Assembly: GCA_963717635.1 (NCBI GenBank) | Contig: OY970347.1 | Location: forward strand, 1,736,001-1,800,000 | Direction of reading: 5' to 3' | Source of the DNA: JALZKA01 sp963717635 | GTDB taxonomy: Bacteria > Actinomycetota > Thermoleophilia > Solirubrobacterales > 70-9 | Length of the DNA: 64,000 nucleotides | Part shown: piece after piece, positions 16,698 to 25,301 of the stretch | How the letters are laid out: each line of letters begins with the position of its first letter | Position numbering within the stretch: position 1 is the stretch's first letter | Program-made: the position numbers and the translations under genes | Notes under the pieces: model-generated | Seen by the model: only the letters and a program-made list of their open reading frames with translations | The model's database searches: none | What the model was told of the DNA's origin: nothing

Positions 16698-18076
16698 ACG
16701 GTGACCTCCTGTCGAGCGCGTGCGGCATCCGCCACGGCGCGCTCGAGCGAGTCAGCGAGCCGATCGATGTCCTGCTTCGAGCGGCGCTCGGTGATCGCCA
16801 CGAGCAGCCCGTTCGGGTGCTCGGGGTAATCGCGTGCCAGCGGATAGCCGGCCGCGATCCCGTCGGCCGCGCAGCGATCGAGGACCTCCTCGAGGGGTGC
16901 GTCCACGGTCACGGCGAACTCGCGGCAGACGGGCGCTCCGTGCAGCAGTTCGACCCCGTCGATCTGCGCCAGGCGCTCGCGCGCGTACGCCGTGCGGCGC
17001 ACCACCAGCTCGCCGAGCTCGACGAGCCCGCGCTTGCCCAGCCAGACGAGATGGATCACACCGCCCAGCGCGATCAGTGCCTGCGAGGTGCAGATGTTGT
17101 GCGTGGCCTTCTCGCGGCGAATGTGCTGCTCGCGCGTCTGCAGCGCCAGCACGAAACCGCGGCGGCCGTCGGAATCGGTCGTCTCGCCCGCGATCCGCCC
17201 CGGCATCCGCCGCAGGTGCTCCTCGATCGCACAGAAGAAGCCGAATGAGGGTCCGCCGAAGTCGAGCCGGCCGCCGAGCGGCTGACCTTCGCCAACCGCG
17301 ACGTCGACGCCGCAGTCGCCGGGCGGGCGCAGGACGCCCAGGGTCACCGGGTCGACGGCGGCGACGGCCAGCGCGCCCGCCTGATGCGCCGCGCCGGCGA
17401 GCGCCTCGAGGTCCTCGATGCCGCCGAGGAAGTTCGGGTTCTGGACGAAGACCGCAGCGGTGTCGTCGTCGAGTGCCGCTGCGAGGGCGGCGCCGTCGGT
17501 CAGCCCGTCGTCGAGCCCCACCTCTGCGACCTCGGCGCCGAAGCCCTGCGCGTAGGTCTCCAGCGTCCGGCGGCTGTGGGGATGCACGCCGCGCGAGACG
17601 ACCAGCCTGCTGCGGCCCTTGCCTGCGCCGAGCGCGAGGTACGCGGCGGAGGCCACCGACGACGGCCCCTCGTACATGGAGGCGTTGGAGACCGGCAGCC
17701 CGGTCAGCTCCGACATGCAGGTCTGGAACTCGAACATCGCCTGGAGGCCGCCCTGCGAGACCTCGGGCTGGTACGGCGTGTAGGGGGTCAGGAACTCCGA
17801 GCGCGAGAGGATCGCGTCCACGATCGCGGGCACGTAATGGTCGTACATCCCCGCCCCGAGGAAGCAGAGCTCCGAGTCCGCATCGGCGTTGCGCGCCGCC
17901 AGCTCGGCGAGATGGGCGTGGACCTCGGGCTCAGACAGGCCGTCCGGAAGGTCGAGCGGGCGGTCCAGGCGCACCTCGGCGGGGATCTGCTCGAAAAGCT
18001 CCTCGACCGATTCGGCGCCGATCGCATCGAGCATCGCCGCACGGTCGGCGTCGGTGGCAGACGTGTAGCGACTCAT
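16694..18076 (-). CDS. gcvPA: Glycine dehydrogenase (decarboxylating) subunit 1
   Basis: N-terminal half of the two-subunit P protein, 460 residues. It starts RYTSATDADRAAMLDAIG (P-protein N-terminal pattern) and carries YTPYQPEVSQGGLQAMFEFQ and SNASMYEGPSSVASA, which are strongly conserved. It has no PLP lysine of its own, as expected; the active site forms with GcvPB. A split P protein contrasts with the single-chain form of many Actinobacteria. 22 bp after gcvH. Confidence 0.95.
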   Translation of the reverse strand: MSRYTSATDADRAAMLDAIGAESVEELFEQIPAEVRLDRPLDLPDGLSEPEVHAHLAELAARNADADSELCFLGAGMYDHYVPAIVDAILSRSEFLTPYTPYQPEVSQGGLQAMFEFQTCMSELTGLPVSNASMYEGPSSVASAAYLALGAGKGRSRLVVSRGVHPHSRRTLETYAQGFGAEVAEVGLDDGLTDGAALAAALDDDTAAVFVQNPNFLGGIEDLEALAGAAHQAGALAVAAVDPVTLGVLRPPGDCGVDVAVGEGQPLGGRLDFGGPSFGFFCAIEEHLRRMPGRIAGETTDSDGRRGFVLALQTREQHIRREKATHNICTSQALIALGGVIHLVWLGKRGLVELGELVVRRTAYARERLAQIDGVELLHGAPVCREFAVTVDAPLEEVLDRCAADGIAAGYPLARDYPEHPNGLLVAITERRSKQDIDRLADSLERAVADAARARQEVTV

Positions 18077-18098
18077 CGAGGACTGAGCTTAGGGAGCG

Positions 18099-18491
18099 TC
18101 AGTCGCCCGCGAGCAGCTCCTTGTACGCGGCAGCGTCCATCAGGGCGTCGACCTCCGATGGATCGGACAGCTTCACCTTGACGAGCCATCCCTCGCCGTA
18201 GGGATCCTCGTTGATCTGCTCCGGCTTCTCGCTCAACGCCTCGTTCACCGCGACAACCTCCCCCGATAGCGGCGAGTACACGTCCGAGACCGCCTTGACC
18301 GACTCGACCTCGGCGTAGGTCGCGTCCTTGGCAACGGCCGTGCCGACGTCGGGCGGCTCGAAGAAGACGACCTCGCCCAGCGAGTTCTGCGCGTACCACG
18401 TGATTCCAAACGTGGCCGTCTCGCCCTCGATCCGGGCCCAGTCGTGCTCGGCGTGGTACTTGAGCTCATCGGGGTAGCTCTCGTCGGCCAA
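18099..18491 (-). CDS. gcvH: Glycine cleavage system H protein
   Basis: Lipoylated carrier shuttling the aminomethyl arm between P, T and L proteins. 130 residues. The lipoyl lysine is in ESVKAVSDVYSPLSGEV (~residue 65); the N-terminal KYHAEHDWARIEG and the GITWYAQNSLGEVVF stretch are typical. AGAGGAGACGG-type sequence precedes the ATG. Between gcvT and gcvPA. Confidence 0.96.
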   Translation of the reverse strand: MADESYPDELKYHAEHDWARIEGETATFGITWYAQNSLGEVVFFEPPDVGTAVAKDATYAEVESVKAVSDVYSPLSGEVVAVNEALSEKPEQINEDPYGEGWLVKVKLSDPSEVDALMDAAAYKELLAGD

Positions 18492-18505
18492 ACCGTCTCC
18501 TCTCG

Positions 18506-19588
18506 TCAGCTTTGCGTGGGCTCATAGAGCGGCTTGGACTCTATGCGCGCCGGGCGGCGCTTGCCGCGGACGTCGATCTCGACCGCGGTTCCGGGCTCGG
18601 CCAGCGCGGCGTCGACGTAGCCCATGCCGATCCCGTGCTCGAGCGAGGGCGAGTGGGTGCCGCTGGTGACGACCCCGGCCGCGGCGCCGCCGGGGCCGAT
18701 CACGGCGTTGCCCTGACGCGGAATCCCGCGTCCAGTGAGCACGAACGGGGCGAGTTTCTGGGCCGTGCCCTGCGCGCGCGCGGCGGCAATCGCCTGCGAG
18801 CCGATGAACCCGGTCTCCTCCTTGCAGCACCAGCCCAGGCCCGCCTCGACCGGATTTCGGTCCTCGGCGAGGTCGTTGCCGTATAGGTGGAAGCAGACCT
18901 CGAGCCGCAGCGTGTCGCGCGCTCCGAGGCCGGCCGGGGTCGCGCCTTCGTCGAGCAGCCCGTCCCAGACGGCCCCGGCGTCGTCGGCGGGACAGAGCAC
19001 CTCCACCCCGTCCTCGCCCGTGTAGCCGGTCCCGCAGACCAGGCACTCGCGCCCCGCCACGGCGATCGTCGCTGTGTGCATCCGAGCGGGCAGCTCGTCC
19101 TCCGTCAGCCGACCGATCAACGCCCGGGCGTCTGGGCCCTGGACGGCGAGCATCGCCCAGTCGGCGAGCCGGTCGTGGACGTCGCAGTCGAACTCGCCCG
19201 CGTGCTCGCGAAACCATGAGAGGTCGCGCTCGTGGTTCGCCGCGTTGGTGATCGTCAGATAGCGGTCGTCCGCCAGCCGGTAGGTGAATAGGTCGTCGAG
19301 GACCCCGCCGTCGTCCCGGCAGAGCACCGAGTACTGGGCGCCACCGAGGTCGAGCTTCGCGACGTCGTTCGTGAGCAGCCGCTGGAGCAGGTCGAGTGCC
19401 CCGGCGCCCTCGGTCTCGATCTCGCCCATGTGCGAGACATCGAAGACGCCGCACGACGACCGCACGGCGAGGTGCTCGGGGCCGACCCCCTCGTATTGGA
19501 CCGGCATCTCCCAGCCGGCGAAGGGCACCAGCCGCGCACCGGCGGCAACGTGCCGGTCGTAGAGAGGGGTGCGGCGCAGCTCGGTCAA
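18506..19588 (-). CDS. gcvT: Aminomethyltransferase (glycine cleavage T protein)
   Basis: Releases ammonia from the GcvH-bound aminomethyl group and passes the methylene to tetrahydrofolate. 360 residues. Starts TELRRTPLYDRHVAAGARLVPFAGWEMPVQY; conserved FDVSHMGEIE (catalytic Asp region), TGYTGEDGVE and LGARDTLRLE follow, with the C-terminal GCV_T barrel domain. 26 bp after ftsZ with no obvious glycine riboswitch, so it may be read through from ftsZ. Confidence 0.96.
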   Translation of the reverse strand: MTELRRTPLYDRHVAAGARLVPFAGWEMPVQYEGVGPEHLAVRSSCGVFDVSHMGEIETEGAGALDLLQRLLTNDVAKLDLGGAQYSVLCRDDGGVLDDLFTYRLADDRYLTITNAANHERDLSWFREHAGEFDCDVHDRLADWAMLAVQGPDARALIGRLTEDELPARMHTATIAVAGRECLVCGTGYTGEDGVEVLCPADDAGAVWDGLLDEGATPAGLGARDTLRLEVCFHLYGNDLAEDRNPVEAGLGWCCKEETGFIGSQAIAAARAQGTAQKLAPFVLTGRGIPRQGNAVIGPGGAAAGVVTSGTHSPSLEHGIGMGYVDAALAEPGTAVEIDVRGKRRPARIESKPLYEPTQS

Positions 19589-19614
19589 GCGCGCCGCAGG
19601 CTAGCGGCTGGCCG

Positions 19615-20700
19615 TTATGTGTCTCGGAGGAAGTCCGGAACGTCGATCTCGCCGTCGCCGACCGTGAGGTCGCGGCGCTCGCGGTCGCCCATCGGGTTGA
19701 CGCTTCGACGCCGGCTCCGCTCGCGGACCCGGATCGGGCTGCGCGCCATGGTCTCGAAGCCCTCGAAACCGGTGGCGATCACCGTCACCCGCACCTCGTC
19801 GCCCATCGTTGGGTCAATCACGGTGCCGAAGATCACGTTCGCGCCCTTGTCGGCCTGCTCGACGGCGATGTTGGCGGCGTCGTTGACCTCGTGCAGGTTG
19901 AGGTCGTCCGAGCCGGTGATGTTCAAGAGCATCCCTGTGGCGCCCTCGATCGGCTGCTCCATCAGCGGCGAGGAGATCGCCTGGGTGGCGGCCTCGACCG
20001 CGCGGTTCTCACCCGCGGCGGAGCCGATGCCCATCATCGCCGAGCCTGCGTTCGACATCACGGTGCGGACGTCGGCGAAGTCGAGGTTGATCTGCCCGGG
20101 CGTGGTGATCAGGTCGGTGATGCCCTGGACGCCCTGGCGCAGGATGTCGTCGGCCATCCGGAAGGCCTCCTGCATCGTCGTTCGGCGCTCGACGATCTCG
20201 AGCAGCTTCTGGTTCGGGACGATGATCAGCGTGTCGACGTTGGCGCGGAGCTGGTCGATCCCCTCGAGCGCCTGCTGCATCCGCCGCGAGCCCTCGAACT
20301 CGAACGGCTTGGTGACGACGCCGACGGTCAGGGCGCCGATCTCCTCCTTGGCGATCTCGGCGATCACCGGGGCCGACCCGGTGCCGGTGCCACCGCCCTC
20401 GCCAGCCGTGACGAAGACCATGTCGGCGCCCTTGAGCGCCTCTTTGATGTCGTCGCGCGACTCGGCCGCGGCGCCCGATCCGACTTCCGGATTGGCGCCC
20501 GCCCCGAGGCCCTTGGTCAGGTTGTGGCCGATCGAAAGCTTGATGTCCGCGTCGCACGACTGCAGCGCCTGGACGTCGGTGTTGATCGCGATGAACTCAA
20601 CGCCCTTGAGGCCGGCGTCGACCATCCGCGAAACCGCGTTAGTGCCGCCGCCCCCGGCGCCGACGACCTTGATCACTGCGAGATATGAGGACTCGACCAT
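19615..20700 (-). CDS. ftsZ: Cell division protein FtsZ
   Basis: Tubulin-like GTPase that forms the Z ring. 361 residues from ATG 20700, chosen because MVESSYLAVIKVVGAGGGG is the family N-terminus and GGGGAAGGAA precedes it. The tubulin signature GEGGGTGTGSAP (~residues 104-115) and the T7 synergy loop NLDFADVRTVM are present. The C-terminal linker is short and ends in the conserved peptide IDVPDFLRDT that binds membrane tethers. No ftsA is adjacent; ftsQ precedes it. Confidence 0.97.
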   Translation of the reverse strand: MVESSYLAVIKVVGAGGGGTNAVSRMVDAGLKGVEFIAINTDVQALQSCDADIKLSIGHNLTKGLGAGANPEVGSGAAAESRDDIKEALKGADMVFVTAGEGGGTGTGSAPVIAEIAKEEIGALTVGVVTKPFEFEGSRRMQQALEGIDQLRANVDTLIIVPNQKLLEIVERRTTMQEAFRMADDILRQGVQGITDLITTPGQINLDFADVRTVMSNAGSAMMGIGSAAGENRAVEAATQAISSPLMEQPIEGATGMLLNITGSDDLNLHEVNDAANIAVEQADKGANVIFGTVIDPTMGDEVRVTVIATGFEGFETMARSPIRVRERSRRRSVNPMGDRERRDLTVGDGEIDVPDFLRDT

Positions 20701-20805
20701 TTCCTTCCCCAGGTTGGGTTGGTTGTGGGTTCGGTGCTGGATTCCGTCCGAGGCTGAACCAATACTAAAGGGTTTTGCAGGCAGCAATGCCTCGACTTGT
20801 GGCCG

Positions 20806-20834
20806 ACCGTACGACATCCCCGGTCGCCTGTCAA
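20806..20834 (-). promoter_or_regulatory. Sigma-70-type promoter for ftsZ
   Basis: On the minus strand TTGACA (complement of 20829-20834), 17-bp spacer, TACGGT (complement of 20806-20811). The predicted start near 20800 gives a ~100-nt leader before ftsZ ATG 20700. Perfect -35 and standard spacing make it the clearest promoter in the window, letting ftsZ be expressed apart from the upstream dcw genes. Confidence 0.65.
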
Positions 20835-20872
20835 CGCGAGGGCCGTGCGGTGGCACGGAATCGTGCAGACCC

Positions 20873-20914
20873 GAAACCCTTGACCGCCACCTGAGGGTTT
20901 CTGAATATTCAGAA
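20873..20914. repeat. Nested dyads upstream of the ftsZ promoter
   Basis: Two dyads. GAAACCCT (20873-20880) pairs with AGGGTTTC (20894-20901) across 13 nt. The AT-rich 16-bp perfect palindrome TTCTGAATATTCAGAA lies at 20899-20914 and overlaps the second arm. They sit between the ftsQ stop and the ftsZ -35, about 40-80 bp upstream of the -35. There is no T-run, so an operator is as likely as an ftsQ terminator. Confidence 0.5.
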
Positions 20915-20944
20915 GTCTCGAGTGTGAATCGAGGGTTGTCGCTC

Positions 20945-21916
20945 CTAGGGCGTCACGGTCGTCGTTTCGGGCTCGGTTGTCTCGGTTGTACTCGCCGTGA
21001 CCGGAGGCGCCGCCCCGCCGACTGCGGGGCGCTCCGGCACGCGAACGTCCAGGTAGGTGAGCGTGTCGATCTTCGGGTCGGCCAGGACGGCGGCGGCGGC
21101 GGCCCACTTCTGCTCGGCGCCGTCGCTGGCGCCGAAATAGACAGGGATCCCACCGCGCAGCGTGACCTGCAGCCCCTCCTGCCCGCCGATCGAGACCTCA
21201 CGCACCAACTCGCGAAGCTCCGCCGGCGCCGCGCCCATCACCCCGGCCAACGCCAGCGCGTCCCCGGTGACCGCGCCCTCGGCGGGCAGCTTGTCGACGG
21301 CGACGGAAGGAAGGTTCATGTCGCCGACCGCGACCCCGGCGAGGATCGTACCGTCGCCCGCGACGGGCGTCGTCTGCTCTCCCGCGGTGGCGATCAGCAC
21401 CGGCGGCCGCTCAATCACCGTGATCGTCAGGTCGCGCGGAAAGTCGGCGTCAGCCTCCACGTCGACGACCGTCGGAAAGCCGGCGACCGCCCCGCGGAGC
21501 GCGTCCTCGTCCACATTCAGCGTGGTCATCTTCGCGGCCGCCTCGGCCAGCGCGGCCTCCACCGGGCCGCGCTCCGGGCCGGCGATCCCGCTGACCGATA
21601 CCTGTTCGACGGCAACGAACGACGCGTTGCGAAACCACAGCTGGTAACCCGCGGCAAGCAGCGCGATGACCAGGACGGCTGCGACGGCGATCCGTGGGGC
21701 TCGCGCCCTCAGCGAGGTCGCCCGCTTGGCGGGCGCCTTCTTCGCGGTCGTCTTCTTCGGGGGCGCCTTGTTCGCCGATGTCTTCGCAGGCGCCTTCTTC
21801 GCGGTGGTCTTCTTCGGAGGACGCTTCGCGGCCGGGCGGCGGGCAGGCGCGGCGGCGCCCCGGCGTGGCGCGGTGCGACGCCTGCCGGCCGGAGTCGAAG
21901 CGCGCGAAGAGCCCAT
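20945..21916 (-). CDS. ftsQ: Cell division protein FtsQ/DivIB
   Basis: Bitopic divisome protein linking early and late components. 323 residues. Residues ~1-70 are an unusual cytoplasmic tail rich in Lys, Ala, Pro and Thr with repeats of KKTTAKKAPAK. One TM segment (AVAAVLVIALLAAGYQLWF) follows, then a POTRA domain (FVAVEQVSVSGIAG...) and the FtsQ beta domain with FPRDLTITVIERPPVL. It ends in a Thr-rich tail. Basic tails like this are known in high-GC Actinobacteria. Confidence 0.9.
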   Translation of the reverse strand: MGSSRASTPAGRRRTAPRRGAAAPARRPAAKRPPKKTTAKKAPAKTSANKAPPKKTTAKKAPAKRATSLRARAPRIAVAAVLVIALLAAGYQLWFRNASFVAVEQVSVSGIAGPERGPVEAALAEAAAKMTTLNVDEDALRGAVAGFPTVVDVEADADFPRDLTITVIERPPVLIATAGEQTTPVAGDGTILAGVAVGDMNLPSVAVDKLPAEGAVTGDALALAGVMGAAPAELRELVREVSIGGQEGLQVTLRGGIPVYFGASDGAEQKWAAAAAVLADPKIDTLTYLDVRVPERPAVGGAAPPVTASTTETTEPETTTVTP

Positions 21917-21958
21917 CCGGCTCCCTTTCGCGCGCGGCGGGCGCAGTCCTCCCCGCGG

Positions 21959-22864
21959 CTAGTCGCCCAGGTCCCAGCCTGCGGGCCAGGCGACCTCGCC
22001 GAGGACCTGCACCTCGGGCTCCAGGACCACTCCGAACTTCTCGTGGACGAGCCGCCGGGCCGCCGCCATCAATTCCAGCACGTCGCCCGTCGTGGCGTCG
22101 CCGGCGTTCTCGACGAAGTTCGCGTGCTTTTCTGAGAGGCGAGCGCCCCCCGCGGCCAACCCGCGCGCGCCCGCAGCGTCGAGAAGCTGCCCGGCGCTGC
22201 GACCGCCGGCCCGCGGATCATCCGGGTTCTTGAAGGTCGAGCCGAAGGTCTTGATCCCGGATGGCTGCGCCTCGCGGCGTTTCACGCGCATCTCGGCGAG
22301 GATCGCCTTCACGGCCTGCGGATCCGCCTCGGCCAGCGCGAACGACGCCCGCGAGATGACCTCGCCCGGCCGCAGGTTCGAGCTGCGGTAGGCGAAGCCA
22401 AGCTCGTCCGGCGCCCGGCGGCCGACCCCTTCGGGACCGCAGACGTTGACCCACTCCAGGACCCTGGCCAGCTCACCGCCGTAGGCGTTGGCGTTCATCC
22501 GCACGGCCCCGCCGACCGTTCCCGGGATGTTGATGCCGAACTCGAGCCCGGTCAATCCCCAGCGGGCGACCTTGGCGGCCGCCGAGGGCAGCCTCACGCC
22601 GCCCCCGCAGACGATGCGCGTGCCCTCGCGCTCGATCTCCGTGAGCTCGCCGTCGAGCTTGAGGACAAGGCCGCGAACTCCGTCGTCGGCGACCAGCAGG
22701 TTCGACCCGGAGCCGACCACCTCAACCTGATGGCCCTCGGCCTGCGCCCACGCCAACAGCTCCACCAGCCCGTCCTCGGTCAGCGGCCGGGCGAACAGCT
22801 CCGCGTTGCCCCCGGCCCTGACTGTGGTCAGGCGGGCGAGCGGAAAGTCAGGTTCGACATTCAC
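21959..22864 (-). CDS. murB: UDP-N-acetylenolpyruvoylglucosamine reductase
   Basis: FAD enzyme reducing UDP-GlcNAc-enolpyruvate to UDP-MurNAc. 301 residues from GTG 22864, which overlaps the murC stop as GTGA. FAD-binding VGSGSNLLVADDGVRGLV, GINIPGTVGGAVRMNANAYG, YRSSNLRPGEVI and SEKHANFVEN are all MurB motifs. The longer upstream frame is antisense-like Arg/Gly sequence and was not used. Confidence 0.95.
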   Translation of the reverse strand: MNVEPDFPLARLTTVRAGGNAELFARPLTEDGLVELLAWAQAEGHQVEVVGSGSNLLVADDGVRGLVLKLDGELTEIEREGTRIVCGGGVRLPSAAAKVARWGLTGLEFGINIPGTVGGAVRMNANAYGGELARVLEWVNVCGPEGVGRRAPDELGFAYRSSNLRPGEVISRASFALAEADPQAVKAILAEMRVKRREAQPSGIKTFGSTFKNPDDPRAGGRSAGQLLDAAGARGLAAGGARLSEKHANFVENAGDATTGDVLELMAAARRLVHEKFGVVLEPEVQVLGEVAWPAGWDLGD

Positions 22865-24171
22865 GCGACCAACTCCTCGGCGAGCAGGTTGACGTCGCCG
22901 GCGCCGATCGTGATCAGGAGGTCGCCCTCGCGGAGCCGGGGCCTCAGAAGCGCCGACGCCGTCGCCCGGTCGCGCAGCCACAGCACCGGCCTGCCGCCGG
23001 CCCGGTCGGCCGCAGCGCGGGCGACGAGCAGGCCGCTGACGCCGGCCAGCGGGCCCACCGGCTCCTCACGGGCGGGGTAGACGTCCAGGACCCCGATCTC
23101 GTCGGCCGCGCCCAAGGCCGCGCCGAAGTCCTCGGCCAACGCCTTGGTCCGCGAGTAGAGGTGCGGCTGGAAGACGGCGATGATGCGCCTGGGCTCGAGC
23201 TCGCGCATCGCCTCGAGGGTCGCTCGGACCTCGGTCGGGTGGTGGGCGTAATCGTCGTAGACAAGTGCGCCGCCCACCTCCCCCTTGAGCTCCTGCCGCC
23301 GCACCATCCCGGGGAAGCCGGCCAGCGCCCGCGCGGCGACCTCGGTGTCGAAGCCGGCCAGCTCCAGCGCCGCCAGGGCCGCGCGGGCGTTGAGCACGTT
23401 GTGATGGCCGGGCACCGGCAGCTCGAGGTCCGCCGGCCCCGGCGCGGCATCGTCGAATCGCAGGAGAGCCGGCGCCGGGCTCGCGACCGGAAGCTCCTCG
23501 CCCGCTCGCAGGGCGAGCCCCGAGGCGCCGGCCGCGAACTTCGCGAACGCATCGGTGAGCTCGGCGCGCGAGGACCAACGGGCGTGATGGTCAAGCTCGA
23601 CGTTGGTCACGATCGCGATCTCGGGGCGCAACTCGAGGAAGCTCCCGTCGGATTCGTCGGCCTCGGCCACGATCCACTCAACAACGCCCTCGCCCCACCC
23701 TGCGTTTGCCGCCGCGCCCTCGGCCCCGGCGCCGGGCAGCTCGCCGCCGATGAAGAACGCCGGATCGGCGTCCATCTCCCGGAGCGCGTGGACGAGCATC
23801 CCGGCCGTCGTCGTCTTGCCGTGAGTGCCGGCGACGGCGATCAACCGGCCCTGGGCGCAGAGCTGCGCGAGGAGCTCGCCTCGGTGAAGCACGGTCTGGC
23901 CGCGTTCGCGTGCGCGGGCCAGCTCCGGGTTGTCGTCGGCGATCGCGGTCGAGACGACGACCTCGGCATCCTCGGGCACGGTGTCGGCATCGTGTCCGAC
24001 GCGCGGCTCGAGCCCGGCCACGCGCAACCGGGCCAGATAACCGCTCTCGGCGCGGTCGGAGCCGCTGACTCGCGCACCTAGCCGGTGGCAGACCAGTGCA
24101 AGGCCGCTCATGCCCGCGCCGCCGATCGCGATGAAGTGCAGTTTGCGCTGAGACCAATCCTGCTCGGTCAT
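22861..24171 (-). CDS. murC: UDP-N-acetylmuramate--L-alanine ligase
   Basis: Adds the first stem-peptide residue to UDP-MurNAc. 436 residues from ATG 24171 (ATGA overlap with murG). N-terminal IAIGGAGMSGLALV is the UDP-binding Rossmann motif; the P-loop is VAGTHGKTTTAGML; the central domain has EADESDGSFL and TNVELDHHARW; the C-terminal domain has YDDYAHHPTEVRATL. Standard MurC layout and slightly short. Confidence 0.96.
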   Translation of the reverse strand: MTEQDWSQRKLHFIAIGGAGMSGLALVCHRLGARVSGSDRAESGYLARLRVAGLEPRVGHDADTVPEDAEVVVSTAIADDNPELARARERGQTVLHRGELLAQLCAQGRLIAVAGTHGKTTTAGMLVHALREMDADPAFFIGGELPGAGAEGAAANAGWGEGVVEWIVAEADESDGSFLELRPEIAIVTNVELDHHARWSSRAELTDAFAKFAAGASGLALRAGEELPVASPAPALLRFDDAAPGPADLELPVPGHHNVLNARAALAALELAGFDTEVAARALAGFPGMVRRQELKGEVGGALVYDDYAHHPTEVRATLEAMRELEPRRIIAVFQPHLYSRTKALAEDFGAALGAADEIGVLDVYPAREEPVGPLAGVSGLLVARAAADRAGGRPVLWLRDRATASALLRPRLREGDLLITIGAGDVNLLAEELVA

Positions 24172-25301
24172 CGGGGCCTCCGAATCGCTGCGAGGACCTC
24201 GGTCGCCACCCGCTCGGCAGCGTCCGGCATTGCCAGCGACCCTGACGCGGCCCCCATCGCCACAAGACGATCCTCGTCGGCCAGCAGCTCGCGGGCCCGG
24301 CTCCAGATGAGCTCGCCCGTCAGGTCGGCGTCCTCGATCACGATCGCGGCCCCGGCGCTGGCCATCCACTCGGCGTTTGCGTGCTGGTGCCTGCCCGTCG
24401 CGAACGGGTACGGCACCAGCATCGCCGGGCGGCCGGCGGCGGCGAGCTCGAAGACCGAAGCCCCGGCGCGGGCGAGGACGAGATCAGACGCGGCAAGCAC
24501 GTCGGCCAAGCCGGGTTCGTACTCCAGGAGCGTGTACTGCTCGGCGCCGTGCCCCGCTGCGGCGAGTCGCCGGCGCGCGTACTCGTAGTCGCGCGATCCG
24601 GAGATGTGCAGCACGTGAAAGGCGAAGGCGCGCTCCGGCGTCAGAAGCCCGTCCAGCGCTGCCGTGTTGATCGTCCGCGCTCCCTGACTGCCGCCGAACA
24701 CCAGCAGGCAGCGTTGGCCGCGTTCGAGCCCGAACCGCTCCCGGGCAGCCCCGCCATCCGCGGCGACGATCGCCGCGGCAACCGGCCGTCCCGTCAGCAG
24801 GTAGCGCTCGCCCTCGTGGCCCGCGATCGGGAACGCGAGGCAGATGCGACGCGCGCCGCGGGCCAGCAGGCGGTTCGCCAGCCCCAGATGCCGATCGGCT
24901 TCGGTCAGGACCAGCGGCACGCGCATCGCGAGCGCGGCGAGGCCAGCCGGGGCAGCCACGTACCCCCCGCCGCCAAGCACCACCTGAGCGCCGCGGCGTC
25001 GCAGTGCGGAGCGGGCTGCGGGCACGGCGCGAGCCGCGAGCCCCAGCGCCGCGGCGGCTCTTAAGGGATTGCCCCGATCGAGCCCGCGCACCCGCAAAAT
25101 ATCGATCTCGTACCCGGCCGCGGGCACGAGCTCGGCCTCGGCCCGCTCAGCGGTGCCCAGGAAGCTGACCTCGGCGCCGCTATCCCGCAGCGCGTCGGCG
25201 ACCGCCAGCGCGGGCACCACGTGCCCGGCGGTTCCGCCCGCCGCCACTACGACTCTTGGTTTGTCTGGCTTTGCCACCGTCGACGACGCGGAGTCTCGCA
25301 C
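24168..25301 (-). CDS. murG: UDP-GlcNAc:lipid I N-acetylglucosaminyltransferase
   Basis: Makes lipid II at the inner face of the membrane. 377 residues from GTG 25301; a second GTG at 25277 would begin AKPDKPRVVVAAGGTAGH. GT28 motifs: GGTAGHVVPALAVADAL, GGGGYVAAPAGLAA, FGGSQGARTIN, ARAGASVFELAAAGRPAMLVPYP. The 5' end overlaps the 3' end of ftsW out of frame by about 100 bp, unusually long for this cluster. Confidence 0.95.
   Translation of the reverse strand: MRDSASSTVAKPDKPRVVVAAGGTAGHVVPALAVADALRDSGAEVSFLGTAERAEAELVPAAGYEIDILRVRGLDRGNPLRAAAALGLAARAVPAARSALRRRGAQVVLGGGGYVAAPAGLAALAMRVPLVLTEADRHLGLANRLLARGARRICLAFPIAGHEGERYLLTGRPVAAAIVAADGGAARERFGLERGQRCLLVFGGSQGARTINTAALDGLLTPERAFAFHVLHISGSRDYEYARRRLAAAGHGAEQYTLLEYEPGLADVLAASDLVLARAGASVFELAAAGRPAMLVPYPFATGRHQHANAEWMASAGAAIVIEDADLTGELIWSRARELLADEDRLVAMGAASGSLAMPDAAERVATEVLAAIRRPR

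Noticed and set aside
18480..19614. Glycine riboswitch for the gcv genes
   Set aside because: gcvT follows ftsZ by 26 bp and the gcvT-gcvH gap is 14 bp, so there is no room for an aptamer and none of its core is seen.
19430..22135. A ~900-codon open frame on the plus strand
   Set aside because: It is antisense to gcvT, ftsZ and ftsQ, has Ser/Arg-rich shadow composition and no recognisable domain.
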